Of a stretch of DNA of 64,000 nt, positions 35,610 through 47,307 are shown piece by piece. Below the pieces are notes generated by a model, which was not told the origin of the DNA, searched no databases, and saw only the letters and a list, made by a program, of their open reading frames with translations. Source of the stretch: Phlegmacium glaucopus (Eukaryota; Basidiomycota; Agaricomycetes; Agaricales; Cortinariaceae); the NCBI GenBank assembly GCA_015039465.1, contig MU130396.1, positions 19,960-83,959 of the forward strand, given 5' to 3'. How positions within the stretch are numbered: the stretch's first letter is position 1; every line of letters starts with the position of its first letter. Both the position numbers and the translations under genes were made by a program.

Positions 35610-36330
35610 AAAGACATTTAGTAGCTTCAGTCCACCTGAATGTCCACATTATTGCTCCAATCAATGATAGCCCACTCATCTCCATCCTGTATCCTTCCAA
35701 CAACACACTGTAGCATACTCAGATCAACAACCTCATTGACACCAAAATCTTTGTAGTAGTAGATGCCATTCCTTAATGTTGCTTTGACTTCTCAAATTAG
35801 CGCTATGATGACCATTGTTGGCTTATCTAGGTTTAGTCATTGTGCTGACGGTAACTCTCAGAGAAGGATATGGTTTAGTTGGCCAAAGAAATTTTGCAAC
35901 TCAAAGTCTGGTGTTTGTCTAGGGCAGCAAGCATGTCGATCTACAAGTTGGGTATACTGGAGAAGAGATACTCAGAAATTGCATATATGGATAGAGGGCA
36001 GGACTTACTTGAACAAAAGATGCATCCCGGCTGTCCTCAGCCTGTTTGACAAAGTGATGACCAATCATAAGATCACCTCCTTCAAGATGGCTGACTCTGC
36101 CATACTGCACAATTGGCTGATCCAGTTTGATGACTGATTGAATGATGCTCTTGTGGACATTGAAGCATGTTGCTAAACAAGCCAGAACTTTGTTTCGTAT
36201 TGCTAGGAGTAAGGTTTCACATTGTTGGGGGGGCAGAAAGCATGTACTGTGGATCTGTTTAAATTTTGAATGAGTGATCAGTAACAGGTGATTAACAGAA
36301 CCTACACAAAATATGCACAAGTTTGGTGCT
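35610..36330 (-). pseudogene. Decayed fragment of a repeat-associated basidiomycete protein
   Basis: On the minus strand one reading runs YGRVSHLEGGDLM, EDSRDASFVQ, an intron (GTAAGT..CCAG, about 36015 down to 35965), YTQLVDRHACCPRQTPDFEL, and NGIYYYKDFGVNEVVDLSML with QCVVGRIQDGDEWAIIDWS. After splicing this is one frame with three internal TGA stops around 35880, 35855 and 35800. This series of motifs recalls long uncharacterised proteins that are amplified with transposons in mushrooms, but I cannot name the family. The 5' side runs into the solo LTR at 36413. Confidence 0.5.
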
Positions 36331-36412
36331 TTCCTTTTCATTGGGATCCAGGTGTAGGGCTTCATGTAGATCATATAATAGTCGGATTTGATCAAGCTGT
36401 GCAGTTGCAGTG

Positions 36413-36968
36413 TGTTAAGTTTAGACAAAGGGGTAACATTGGAGTAACTCCGGAACAAGTAATGGAAAGGACTTTGGCCTCAGCATATGTGCTGTGCCGC
36501 CCAGCTCCTACAATGTCCTGATTTCAGAACTGGAAGAGAACAGAAAGATGGAAGACCTCAGTGACTTAGAGGACAAACAAGAGGAGGAAACTAAGTTGAT
36601 ATTTGAACTTAGGAATACATACAAGTTTTGAGTACTTAAATAATAAAAGGAATAGCAACCAAAATATAAAAGATAAATATAAAGTGCTGTGTTTTGCTCC
36701 CGGAAAGTCCTGCATTCTTGGGTGAATAATCCATAGTGGGCGTGCTGACTGATAGTGGGAAAGTGATGACAAAGAAATAGTTGTTATGGCAAAGATGTGG
36801 TAATGGGTTTGGAGTATCGTTGGAAGAGCCGGACTGATACAGAGAAGTCTCGGAGTTGGGTGAAGGAAGAGTAGATCCAGATACAAGGGAAGTACTGGAA
36901 TGGAGTACAGAGTACCGGAAACAACTCCAACAGAGCTGGACTGGAGTAACATATAATGGAATGTAACA
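36413..36968 (+). mobile_element. Solo LTR (family A)
   Basis: 556 bp, TGTTAAGTTTAG..GGAATGTAACA, exact CAGTG duplications at 36408-36412 and 36969-36973. Non-coding. Confidence 0.92.
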
Positions 36969-36973
36969 CAGTG

Positions 36974-38003
36974 ACAAACAAAGTAATAGATGCATATGGG
37001 TGGCGTGTTAGGGGGACAGTTGCAAGGTTAAACCAAGTGACTTCCCTTACATTCACGCTCCTTGGATAACCCCATAAACATTGTTATTGACCAAGGTGCA
37101 GATCCTATATCTGCACCTTAACTATTTATACTAAGGTACATGGTCTGTGCACACATATGTACTTGTTTGTATAGTGATAAAGATCAGTCATGTAATACTA
37201 CACTACTAAGTGGGTACCTATCTGGGTCATGACTAAGGCATAGTGACTAAGACATATGGGCAGAGCCGAAGAGACGGTACAGAGGTGCGCTTCTGTAGGA
37301 AGCTCATGATGGAATGTCACATAGTGACAGAGGGTGCAGGGTAGTGCCGTAGGTGTAGGCGATAACATATGGTTGTTGTAGATGGATGAGATCGGTGATG
37401 GGTGGTGTTATGCATAGGCTGGGAGGCGTAGGGTAGGACCTAAGGGAGGTCCCCTGACATCAGCCCCTCTTCAAGAGTCGTTGTCCCAACTATGCAATGT
37501 GTAAGTAGTAGGGTGGGGTAAGGTGATCAGAGGCAGAAGGAGTGTCAGTGTGATCAGTAGGGCCTGCACTGCCGGGTGGGTAGAGGGCCAGGGTGCTGGT
37601 GCATGAGAGTCTGGTAGAGTCAGTTGATTGACTACCTGGGAACAAGCCCCAAATGACTGTGATGATGGTAGAGCCTGCCAGAGGTGAGGGATAGGAAATG
37701 GCATACAACTAGCAATGAAGGATCAGCCACGATGAGGACAGCAGGTTAGGCGAGTCAACATAGGTGGTCGAGAGCTCCGATGTGCAAGTGAATGATGAGG
37801 AGATAGGGTGGGCCATGGTGTGGAGTGCCGAGTTAATGACATAGAGGTGCATGTAAAGTCCCAGAGCTAGTTGACAAGGGTAGCGAGCGTAGGGGGGAGC
37901 TGGAGGTAGTAGAGTTGGGGTGGTGCTGCTAGACAAGCGCAGCATAGAGCTCTCCACATGTATAAGAGAGGGGTAGAGGGGGTGCAACAATCATAGAGGA
38001 GGT
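36974..38003. other. Spacer; low-complexity minus-strand frames, small hairpin
   Basis: A hairpin with arms AAGGTGCAGAT / ATCTGCACCTT lies near 37096-37122. Minus-strand open frames at 37471-37990 are Ser/Leu/Pro-rich and show no known motif. Nothing reliable to call. Confidence 0.35.
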
Positions 38004-38669
38004 GTGGGTTGCATAGGACCTTGGTCAACATGTGGAAGAGTTGCAGCAGTAATCAAAGGTTTTGTCTGCACAACTCTGAACCAAAGTCAAATCCCCCTTC
38101 CACCTTTGCATAAAATGGAAGTTCAACTCCATGCCAACATTTGCTATGGTCCAGACAACCCAACACTTTGGCCACAGCCCTGGGTCAAGATGTTTTGTCA
38201 CCTGGGTGCCATTCCCAGAAAGCCCAACAATGCCAACAACCCTCTTTCCATAATGTGGTGGGACCCAACCCGCGATGACTTCAAATCATTTAGCAGCAGC
38301 CTCATTGATGGATTGGGCGAGCTGTCAGGTTCAAGGCTATTGCTCTTACAGACAATGATGTCTAACATGGAGGATAGGATTGAACAGCACAAGCGGGCTT
38401 CCCCTTTTCCCAACAAACTTCTCCCATTGTTAACGAGAGCAATGCAGGACACATTCATCCATCTTAGTTCATTGAAGACCACATTCACTCAAATGAGGAT
38501 TGGCATCACCAAATTCCAGTGGTACTATCTTGAAATTCATGGCTGCTTGGACTACCTGGAGCTCTATAAACCACGTATGGATGGAGCTAAGCCTGCAGCG
38601 GAAACTGTCGCCAACTGCATAGGGGCTATCACTAACATTCTGCATATAGTCCAGGATTTCCACATGTAG
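38004..38669 (+). pseudogene. Fragment of a repeat-associated protein (YLELYKPRMDG type)
   Basis: A 221-residue open frame contains LHANICYGPDNPTLWPQPW, SIMWWDPTRDDFKSFSSS and DYLELYKPRMDGAKPAAETV. It breaks off after IVQDFHM, close to a GTAGGA donor. I associate this motif set with uncharacterised proteins common in agaricomycete genomes; their role is not known to me. The natural continuation (NILEIVTSLNPADVLCVSQH) appears only at 40847, so about 2.2 kb of repeats and other fragments now separates the two parts. Confidence 0.55.
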
Positions 38670-38804
38670 GAAATAATACAAACCGTACACCATTCCGATC
38701 ATTTGAAATGTCTCCATTTCTTCTGTCTTTTATTTCCTTATATTCTTTTGTCTTTTACCGATGATTGTAACTAACCATTTTTGATATATCACATGAAGCC
38801 GTTA

Positions 38805-39600
38805 TAAATCGTTGTTGTTGTTGTATATAAACACCAACCAGAGAGCAGTGGACCAGACCTTAGGTCAAGAGACTCCCTGTCGTTCGTTTAGGGAAGGTAT
38901 AACCTTGACTTTTAACACACAGAGGTAAGAGGAAAGAATAGAGAAGAGAAGGAGGAGGATGAAGGTCTTGGAAGATGAATGAGGTATAAGACGAGGATGA
39001 GGATGAGCAAGAGAGAGTCTTCAGTAAGACTATGGCGGTTGAGGGATAGGGGATAGATTGACAGTAAGGGGCAAGAAAAGCGAACTTAAGGGAGGAATTC
39101 ACTGGAATTCCACTGAGATGATGAAAGTGGGGGGTAAGAATGAATTGAACTGAACTACCTATCCTGGTACAAAAGAGCAGTATTTATACCCTAAGGATGA
39201 GGCTATGTAAAACAATAAAAAGAAAGAAAGTACGCGCTGTCAAAGGAAGAAAGATAAAGAGAGGACAGCTGCGAGAAGAAAAGAACAATGGAAAAGAAAA
39301 AGGAACAATAAAAAAATCTGTAAAGTGTCAAAGTGCGAGAGAAAAGAAAAGAAGGCAGTGTACATAGTCCAATAGCAAAAATGTATCGACTCCATAGGCG
39401 TGTGGTCATGTCAAAAATGTGAAAGGTCCTGAGTCAACACTTGAAAGGCGCAGCCTTGTTCCCGAGAAAACACTACTTGCCCATGATCCCATGTCGCGCA
39501 GCCTTGATAACACTTGACACTCTGCGAGAATAATCCTCTGCTGCTGATTCATCTGCAATTCCTGCTTAGTCGTGATCCTCCTGGACTTCCTAAATTGTCA
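38805..39600. repeat. Segmental duplication, copy A
   Basis: From the GTTGTATATAAACACCAACC block to CATAAAGAGGGTGGGAAG this stretch is duplicated at 45775-47183. Copy A lacks the two elements found inside copy B and so shows their empty sites. It includes purine-rich tracts and no gene. Confidence 0.8.
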
Positions 39601-40394
39601 TAAAGAGGGTGGGAAGGCTTCAGGTACCGCGTGAATGATGGTTTTGGCAGTGAATGATAAGATAAGAGGTAGATGAGTGAGGATAGGGGACTGAGTGCGA
39701 TCCAGGAGCGAGGTATGGCAAGATAGATAGCTGAAGAGAAGACTTGTGGGTCCATAGCCACAACAACGATGACAAAGCCTTTGACATAATGGGAAATGTA
39801 GCTGATGCGTCCATAAATGGGCCGTTCTTGAAATGATGGGCCATAGATGCGATCAAATGCGAGCCGATGACCGATGCGAATAGTAGAGTGATCGCTTTGT
39901 TGAATCGCTAGCCAAGGAACGAATGGATGGTAGATGTTAAGGAGCATGTCAATGGTGTAAATGATGGATAGCATAGTGGAAGACATTGAGGATATGATGA
40001 GCGATGAGGATGTTATCGTTGAATGAATGGTTTTGTTGACCAGGAACGCGATTCAGGGCCGCTTCCAAAATAGGTAAGCAAATTCAAAGTCCACTTATTT
40101 TCATGATGGCGACTTTTAAGCTTTCTTCTCACGCTACCAATCAGTATTGGTGCGCGACACCGTTACTCTCAGATACTCAGTCGTATCCTCGAGTATATAT
40201 ATTTCTCTCTACTTCATAGTTAGCACCTCAGTCCATTTATTTGAGACTGAGATTAGTACTCTTTTTACTTTACTATCAAACATCTTATTAACAAACCAGT
40301 AGTTGTACTATTTCAATAGGTACAACTTATATGAATACCAGTCCATTTATTTGAGACTGAGTTGTACTATTTCAATACCACATGGCAGGCCTAC
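39601..40394. other. Spacer with local duplication
   Basis: A segment CAGTCCATTTATTTGAGACT occurs twice (about 40231 and 40339), each near a TTGTACTATTTCAATA unit. No gene recognised. Confidence 0.45.
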
Positions 40395-40842
40395 CTATCT
40401 GGCTCCTCCAACCCTCAACAGTCTGGGACAATAGTAGACGCCTTCTTCGACAGATGGTGGGGTACCACCTGATTCAACGACTCTAGTTGGCTTTACATCA
40501 AGACGGCTCATGCGCTCCAATGCTGCCTGCCAGTGAGATGCCTCCAATTCCGGATTCACAAGGAAGATGTGACTTGAGTTCAGCTGTGGCTTCCCAGTGG
40601 GTACCAAACGGAGCTGCACCATCGGAACCATATCAAGCATGATGTTTTCCTGAAAAAGTTGCTGACCGAATGCTTCAAACAACATGCCAGCCACCTTGCG
40701 CGACTCAGGAATCTTGGCAAATTTTTTGTAAAGACGGATCACATCTAATCGTTCCATGCAGTGCTGAAAGTGGTTTGCAAGCATTGATTGGATATTGTGG
40801 GTGATAGGAGCAATGATATGTAGACTCCGTGGATTATCCCCT
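40395..40842 (-). pseudogene. C-terminal fragment of a crinkler-like or related protein
   Basis: The minus-strand frame reads MERLDVIRLYKKFAKIPESR, then KVAGMLFEAFGQQLFQENIM. This VAGxLFE-type helix in a C-terminal half is seen in crinkler-like (CRN) proteins of fungi and related hypothetical proteins. No start with an N-terminal domain is attached, and the piece abuts a plus-strand gene fragment. The assignment is tentative. Confidence 0.35.
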
Positions 40843-40846
40843 GTCA

Positions 40847-43800
40847 AATGCAATATCTTGGAGATTGTGACCTCCCTAAATCCTGCTGATGTTTTATGTG
40901 TTTCACAACACTACCTGCCCTTCCCCCCAATATTTTATGGCCCTGCGACTGATATCAGTAAACATGCTGCTATCTATACTCATTCCCAGAAGTGGTTGAC
41001 ATTCAAAGACCCATTTGAGGGGTCTTCAAAGGGTTAGTATATTCATCTTTGGCACAACACATTTTCTTACTATTTTCAACTCAGCATCTTCATTTATTCA
41101 ATCTGCTTCGACTAGTCAATCTGCTTTAACTAGTCATGCTTCAACTAGTCAATCCACTTCAACTAATCATGCTTCAACTATTCAATCCACTGGTCATGGC
41201 AAAACCTCTCATCCTGAACATTCAAGGGCCTCAGCTCGAGGAGCACCTTGTATGTTTACTTTGTATTCTTGTACAGTATATTTTCTTAGACATTATTTTT
41301 AAGACACAAAGCCCCAAACTACACAAAGCAACAACCACAACAAATTTTCTCTGTTGAACAGCCCTCTTAAATCAGAACTGGCGTACCTTCCTTTCAATTG
41401 ACATCAATGCCTTGGAGAAGGGGGAAACCAAAGCAGCACGCCATCGTCAAGAGAGTCCGGAGTTGTTACTGCCCAATTCTGCTATGTATCCAGAGGTGAA
41501 AACACAAAGCAGTTTGATGGGGCCGGTTGTTTGGCAGGGCATGGAGTATCCCTCAGGACTGTTGCCTCCTGAGAATGTTGTCAGGGAGGTTTTATGGGAG
41601 CTATATGAAGTAAACTTCATTCATGAATTGCAGTCCCTGGACCATTGTGCTTGTGCCAATCTGGACTTATCAAACGCTGCCCAACTATTCAATAGGCAAA
41701 TCCAAATATCCCAATGTTTCCACACAAGCTCATTTTGACACATCCCTATTCCCTCCAAAAACCTTGGATGGGCTGATGATGACTTTGACAAGCGCTTCCA
41801 GTTTGTCACTCACCTGGCCAACATCATGAAGTCCTGGAAAGGAGAGAAACCTGCTGTGCTGGACAATGATCTCTCTAATTTGTCTCAAAACGCTGCCATG
41901 GAGTTGGAGAATATTGTTGCGAAATATTACTGTCAACAATTCTTCAATTATTTCAGACATGCAGCTCAAATCCCTCATTGTCTCTTTGTGACAAATTCTG
42001 ACTAGTTATACCATGCGGTCTTCTCTTTCTTTTTAAAATATATTGTTTTTGGTCTACCATTCTAACTCAGTTGGAGACTTGGCAGCAAATCAATTTAGTA
42101 AGTTTTTTTAAAAAAAATCCTCGCTTCATCTATGTACTGATAGCATATAGCTAGGTAATCTTAACAGATATTTTCACCATTGACCGCTTCTTCCCAACAT
42201 GAAGATTGATGTGGAAATCTGTTCCCTTCTATAGAAAATATAAACTCCATAAGTGAAACAAGTTCTTATTGGAACACTTACTTTGCTCTTCTTGCCTGTC
42301 CAGGTGATTATGTCTCCCCTGTCCGACATTGTACATTTATGACCCTTTGTGTGAGTCAGGCCCCCACATCACCTTTGTCCATAATTTCAACTGCTTTGAC
42401 CAGATCCTTTGGTCAATTGCGACCCGCTTGCCTGAGGATGACTACAAGGCCTTTGTCAGCTCCTTGGACATTCAAATCATTTGATCTTACCTTGTTCCCA
42501 CTCAGGATCTGACTTGGTAGGTGAAGTGTCTATATTGGCACTGTCATTTACAAATGTGAATTTTTTATCTTGTAGGTATGTCAATTCTTGCCATAGAGAT
42601 GATCAGACTTTTACTTACCATTTTTTTCAGATATTGGCGTGTTCCCAATAACTGTTCCCATAATTTGCTTGCATAAATCTGGTAAGTCTTCATGTGGAAT
42701 GCCATCCCAGCCATAATGTGCCAGCTGATTCTGACAATTGCATATTCTAGGTATGGATGAAGAACTGTACATTCTCTTGGACTTGCAAGGGCTAAAGATT
42801 CTCATAGAAGACAACATCAAGTAGAATGGGGTGGTATGTTGCTGATAGCTGTATTTATAAGGTAAAAGTCATCCCCTTTTAAGTAAAGGCCACTGCCTTG
42901 ACTTTGGTGCTGGCACTTGTAGCTGATTTAGCAATATCTGACTCTGTATTTTTCCAAACTGGTGCCTAGTGATATGTTCCATGCTTGTGTTTTGAACCAA
43001 TAATGCTTGATGACATGCTAGCAGGATCCAAAAAAGGTATCCTGTCATATTCTGGCTTGTGTTTGAGTTGATATTGAGTGCTGCGCTAGCAGGGTGTTCC
43101 AACTCTACACTTTTGAAAAAGGTAATGCCTGTACTTTGAATTCTTGGCATGGTTTTGACCCACAAGCATACTGCTAGAATAGGAAGGCTCAAAGTTTTTC
43201 ACTGGGGCATAGGGCAGTCTTGTTTTAATATTTATACTCCCCAAATTCTCTTTACATTTACTCACATCAACATGGCTAACACTTGGAAAATGGCTGCAAA
43301 TGTACCAAAGATGTCCTCCACCTCAGCAGGCACCTGACCCCAAGCAATTGCAGCTACAAAGGAGAATACTCAGACAGACCTGTCCACAGCTACGAAGAGG
43401 ACGACCAACTCAAGCACCTGACCAATACCAGCTTCAAAGCCTGTCAAGCCCCTCCAGACACATGCCTCCTCAAATGGTGTGAAAGATGCCAAGATGGCTG
43501 CAATGCTCGCAAGTCTGCAAGGTTAGTAAATTTCTTTAAGTTTGATTAGTGTATACAGCTTACTCTTGTTCAGCGGAGATTGACCAACTAAAGAAACTTC
43601 AAGCAGCCAAACCCATAGAAAACAAATTGGAAGAGATTGTGCAGCCCAGCAAAATCATAACCTTCAACATGCTATGGGTCTAGCTGACAATAAAAAGCTG
43701 TATTCTCATTGCCAAGTAAGTTTTTTCTTCTCTGTTCTTCTTTCGCTCACTGTACACTGTTGGTACTTGTTATAGTCAACTGCTTGAGATGTTGTGGCAC

Positions 43801-44563
43801 ATGTGGGTCTCCCATCGGGTGTCGACTGGCAGCTTCAAGATGTAGTAGCCATAGGAAAAGTCACACAAGTAGTAAGTTTTTAAGTTAATTCTCCATTAAC
43901 TATTACTTACTACACATTATGAAGGTGATTTCTAGGAATAAGCACTTACGACACTACAAAGGAAACTGGGCAACACTCAAAATAATGAAGTTGATGCTCA
44001 AAAACCAGCGCTGCTATAAACAGCACATCACATCCTCAGATCAATATAACCAGGATGATGGAGAAGAGTTGGAGGAGGGTGAGGGTGAGAAGGCGGATGA
44101 GGGTGAGAAAGAGAGTGAGAGTGAGAAGGAAGGAAATGACAGAGACTGGGATAGCATGTACATGCCAGAGAGGATTGACAAGAATAGGATTGGCAAGGAG
44201 GATGGGAACGAGAATGAGGGTGGGCATTATGTGGATGGGGATGATATTGAGGAGTTTGGAAGGAATGAGGACAATGGGAATGGCATGGATGGGGATCATA
44301 GTGAGGAGTTTGGAGGGAAGGATGATGAGGGAAGGAATAGGGAAGGAAGTTGCAGCGTCGAGCAGGCAGCCACTACTGGATTAGCTGGAACCAAGAAGGG
44401 AAAGGTGACCTACAATGACAAACCGGCAACCACCACCACCACCAGAGTGGCAGGGAAGAGGAAGAAAGTGGATGGTGGTGGGGGTGATCAGGTGGCCAGT
44501 CGATCAGCACCATTGACAAAAAGAGCACTGCTGAAGAGGAAGTATTCCAAAAAAAAGGATTGA
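40847..44563 (+). pseudogene. 3' part of the repeat-associated gene begun at 38004, decayed
   Basis: Exons can be followed: NILEIVTSLNPADVLCVSQH with GPATDISKHAAIYTHSQKW (to about 41034, GTTAGT donor), a Ser/Thr-rich repeat exon (41085-41250), NQNWRTFLSIDINALEKGET and REVLWELYEVNFIHELQSLD (from about 41362), an in-frame TGA at 41737-41739, then GWADDDFDKRFQFVTHLANI. Further coherent coding appears near 42330-42490 (SGPHITFVHNFNCFDQILWS). A last exon at 43919-44563 is very acidic and ends in basic, NLS-like stretches (GKRKKVDG, KRKYSKKKD). Function unknown; continuity over the whole span is inferred. Confidence 0.5.
41091..41200 (+). repeat. Coding tandem repeat of about 15 bp
   Basis: Units like TCAACTAGTCAATCC repeat about six times and encode STSQS/LTSHA-type residues within the decayed gene. 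Confidence 0.7.
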
Positions 44564-45080
44564 CAATCCTTTAGGTACTGTTGTTATTCATGCTCGTAAA
44601 TCATGGTTTTTATACCTAAACATTCAGAAAAATCGCATTGAAGTTTCTCTATATACACTAGCAATGAATGTTTTTTTTTGTACCTAAACACTCAGGAAAT
44701 ACCACTAGTTATTCAGAAAATCACATCTAAATCTTTCTTTATTTACACTGATAATGAATGTTTTTTTGTACCCAAACACTTGAGAAATCACATTGGTTAA
44801 GATTTTTTTATATCTAAACATTCAAAATTTTTCATCTAGTCTTTGTCTATTCACACATCTAAAATCAAAAAAATCAATGTTAAGTGTGAAAATTGCTACA
44901 ACCATCAAAAATTCCAACCCTAAATTCCACCCTTTCGGGGTCATGAATATTTAATATATCACCAGCAATTCCAACCCCACACAATGTTAATTGGTGTTTT
45001 ATCCACTGTTTACCATTGTAATTATTTATATTTAAGGTTAGAAATTACATAACAAACTAATGTAATTAATGGCATTGGTT
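44564..45080. repeat. AT-rich degenerate tandem repeat
   Basis: Units of roughly 105 bp, each with CTATAT/TTTACACT..AATGAATGTTTTTTT and TACCTAAACACTCA, recur between 44620 and 44830 and decay after that. Non-coding. Confidence 0.55.
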
Positions 45081-45085
45081 CCACC

Positions 45086-45659
45086 TGTTAAGTTCGAGAA
45101 CTCTATTCCAGAGTATCGGATGGAGTTCAACCGGAACAGAACCACGGAACGGGAAAGGACTATAGCCTCAGCATATGTGCTGTGCTACCCTAAACCTTCG
45201 TGTCCTAATTTCAAAGTAAGAACAGAATGGGGTGGAACCGGAAGTTGCAGTAACTTAGAGGAAGACTAGGAGGAGGAAACTATGTTGATATTCAAACTGA
45301 GGGAAAACATACAAGTTCAAGTACTTTAAATATAAAAGGAATTGCAACCGAAATATAGAATATAAATATAAGTGCTGTGTTCTGCTCCCGGAAAAGGTCC
45401 TGCATTCTTGGGTGAATAATCCATGGCTGGTGTGCTGACTGATAGTGGGAATGTGATGACAAAGAAATAGTGGTAGTGGCGAAGAAGTGGTAATTGGGTG
45501 CGGAGTATAGATGGAGGAACTGGAATGACATGGAGAAGTCTCAGAGTTGAACATAGGAGGAGTAGTTCAGGATGTGAGGGAAAGTACTGTACGGGGTACG
45601 GACTACCGGAGACAACTCTGATGGAGCTGGACCAGAGTAATGTATGACGGAATGTAACA
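45086..45659 (+). mobile_element. Solo LTR (family A), diverged
   Basis: 574 bp, TGTTAAGTTCGAG..GGAATGTAACA. Flanks CCACC (45081-45085) and GCACC (45660-45664) match at four of five bases, as expected for an older copy. Confidence 0.85.
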
Positions 45660-45951
45660 GCACCACAAATTGGTGGAAATTCACTGAAAATTGCTGGAAA
45701 TTATGATTCTTTTTGATGGAATCTGGGGTTGTTTTTTACAACCCCCCTGGTTTCACAGTGTAAAGGCTGAAAAAGTGAACTTGAGGGAATAGAGGATGAG
45801 GATAAGGATGATAGAGTCTTCAGCAAGACTATAGCAGTATAGGGATAGATTGACAGTAAAGAGATAAAAAAGCAAACTTGAGGGAGGAATTCACTGGAAT
45901 TTCACTGAGAAGATGACTGTTGGGGAGTAAGAATGAATTTGGAGAAACTAC

Positions 45952-46210
45952 TGTTGGAAATATTGGATGTTGGTTTATAGATCACATTATGGAGGATGAT
46001 TAAGATGCTTAGTCAATAAACTCTGTGTAGGCAAATACCCAGTGAATTGGTATAAACCGATGAGGTTTCACCTCAATCGGTTCTACTACTTATACACATT
46101 CAATTGTGGCTATGTAGCTATGAGAGATTTACGCTATAGGTTAGGTATTCAGTACTAATGATGATGCAATATGATGTGATATGATGTGATTAGAACAAAA
46201 TATTTCAACA
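45952..46210. mobile_element. Copia-like solo LTR, 259 bp
   Basis: The ends TGTTGGAAATATT and AATATTTCAACA are short inverted repeats, flanked by exact ACTAC duplications (45947-45951 and 46211-46215). Copy A (about 39155) reads through with a single ACTAC. Ends of this kind are typical of copia-type LTRs. Confidence 0.88.
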
Positions 46211-46258
46211 ACTACCTATCCTGGTACAAAAGAGTAGTATTTATACCCTAAGGATGAG

Positions 46259-46764
46259 TGTTAGGGCAACTGCGGTACTGACTTAGTCAGACTAGCAGGG
46301 GACCCAAAGTTATTAATATTTATAATTAATAGATTACATCAACTCACCTAGCAGGGGATCCAAAGAGGAAAGGATGGGGATCCCTGCTAGGATGGTGAGG
46401 TGTTTAAGTACTAATATGGACATAACAGAGATATGTAAATAAATAAAGAAATGGTGTGATAATAAAGATAATAAAAATGGTGTCATGTGAAGATAAAATA
46501 AAATAATAAAATAAGAAGTCAAAATTGGATTGGGAGTTGGGCCGATTGAGATTTGGGAGTTGGACCAGGGCTGATTGTGATTTGGAAGTTGAATTGGTCG
46601 GTTTGGGTCTGGGTCAGGTTTGTTGGTGAAGTGGAACATACCAAGCCATGGTCGGGTCTTGATCCCAGAGTAGAATTGGGAGAGGAGTTGAAGTCAGGAG
46701 TGAAGTCAGGTTCAGGCCCGATTGGGAGTTGGTGCTTTGGTCAAAAACTGGGTGTCCCCTAACA
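46259..46764. mobile_element. TGTTAGGG-ended element, 506 bp
   Basis: Left end TGTTAGGGCAACTG, right end in reverse TGTTAGGGGACACC, with ATGAG on both sides (46254-46258 and 46765-46769). Copy A near 39195 has one GGATGAGGCTATG and no insert. The interior is rich in TTGGGAGTTGG-type units. The class is unclear: the ends and the 5-bp duplication do not fit hAT. Confidence 0.7.
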
Positions 46765-47183
46765 ATGAGGCTATGTAGAACAATAAAAAAAGAAAGAAGT
46801 ATGTGCTGTCAAAGGAAGAAAGATGAAGAGAGGACAGCTGTGAGAAGAAAAGAACAATGGAAAAGAAGAAGGAACAATAAAAAAAATCTGTAAAGTGTCA
46901 AAGTGTGAGAGAAAAAGAGAAGGCAGTGTACACAGTCCAATAGCAAAAAAATATCAGCTCCATAGCCATGTGGTCATGTCAAAATATGAAAGGTCCTGAG
47001 TCAACACTTGATAGGCGCAGCCTTGTTCCTGAGAAAATACTACTTGCCCATGATCCCATGTCGCACAGCCTTGATAACACTTGACACACTGCGAGAATAA
47101 TCCTCTGCTGCTGATTCATCTGCAACTCCTGCTTAGTCGTGATCCTCCTGGACTTTTTAAAGTGTCATAAAGAGGGTGGGAAG

Positions 47184-47229
47184 TAGGGATGCTGAAATTC
47201 AGTTCAGTTCAGTTCAGGACCCATTTTCT

Positions 47230-47307
<78 letters not shown>

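Larger units (their letters stand above)
45775..47183. repeat. Segmental duplication, copy B, with later insertions
   Basis: Homologous to 38990-39600 (and more weakly to the rest of copy A). It is interrupted by a solo LTR at 45952-46210 and by a 506-bp element at 46259-46764. It ends at CATAAAGAGGGTGGGAAG where a hAT-like element begins. Confidence 0.8.

Noticed and set aside
37471..37990. Minus-strand Ser/Pro/Leu-rich open frames
   Set aside because: Low complexity and no known motif; likely chance openness.
41091..41200. Possible CRISPR-like or satellite array
   Set aside because: The 15-bp units are contiguous, without spacers, and sit in a coding exon as Ser/Thr repeats.
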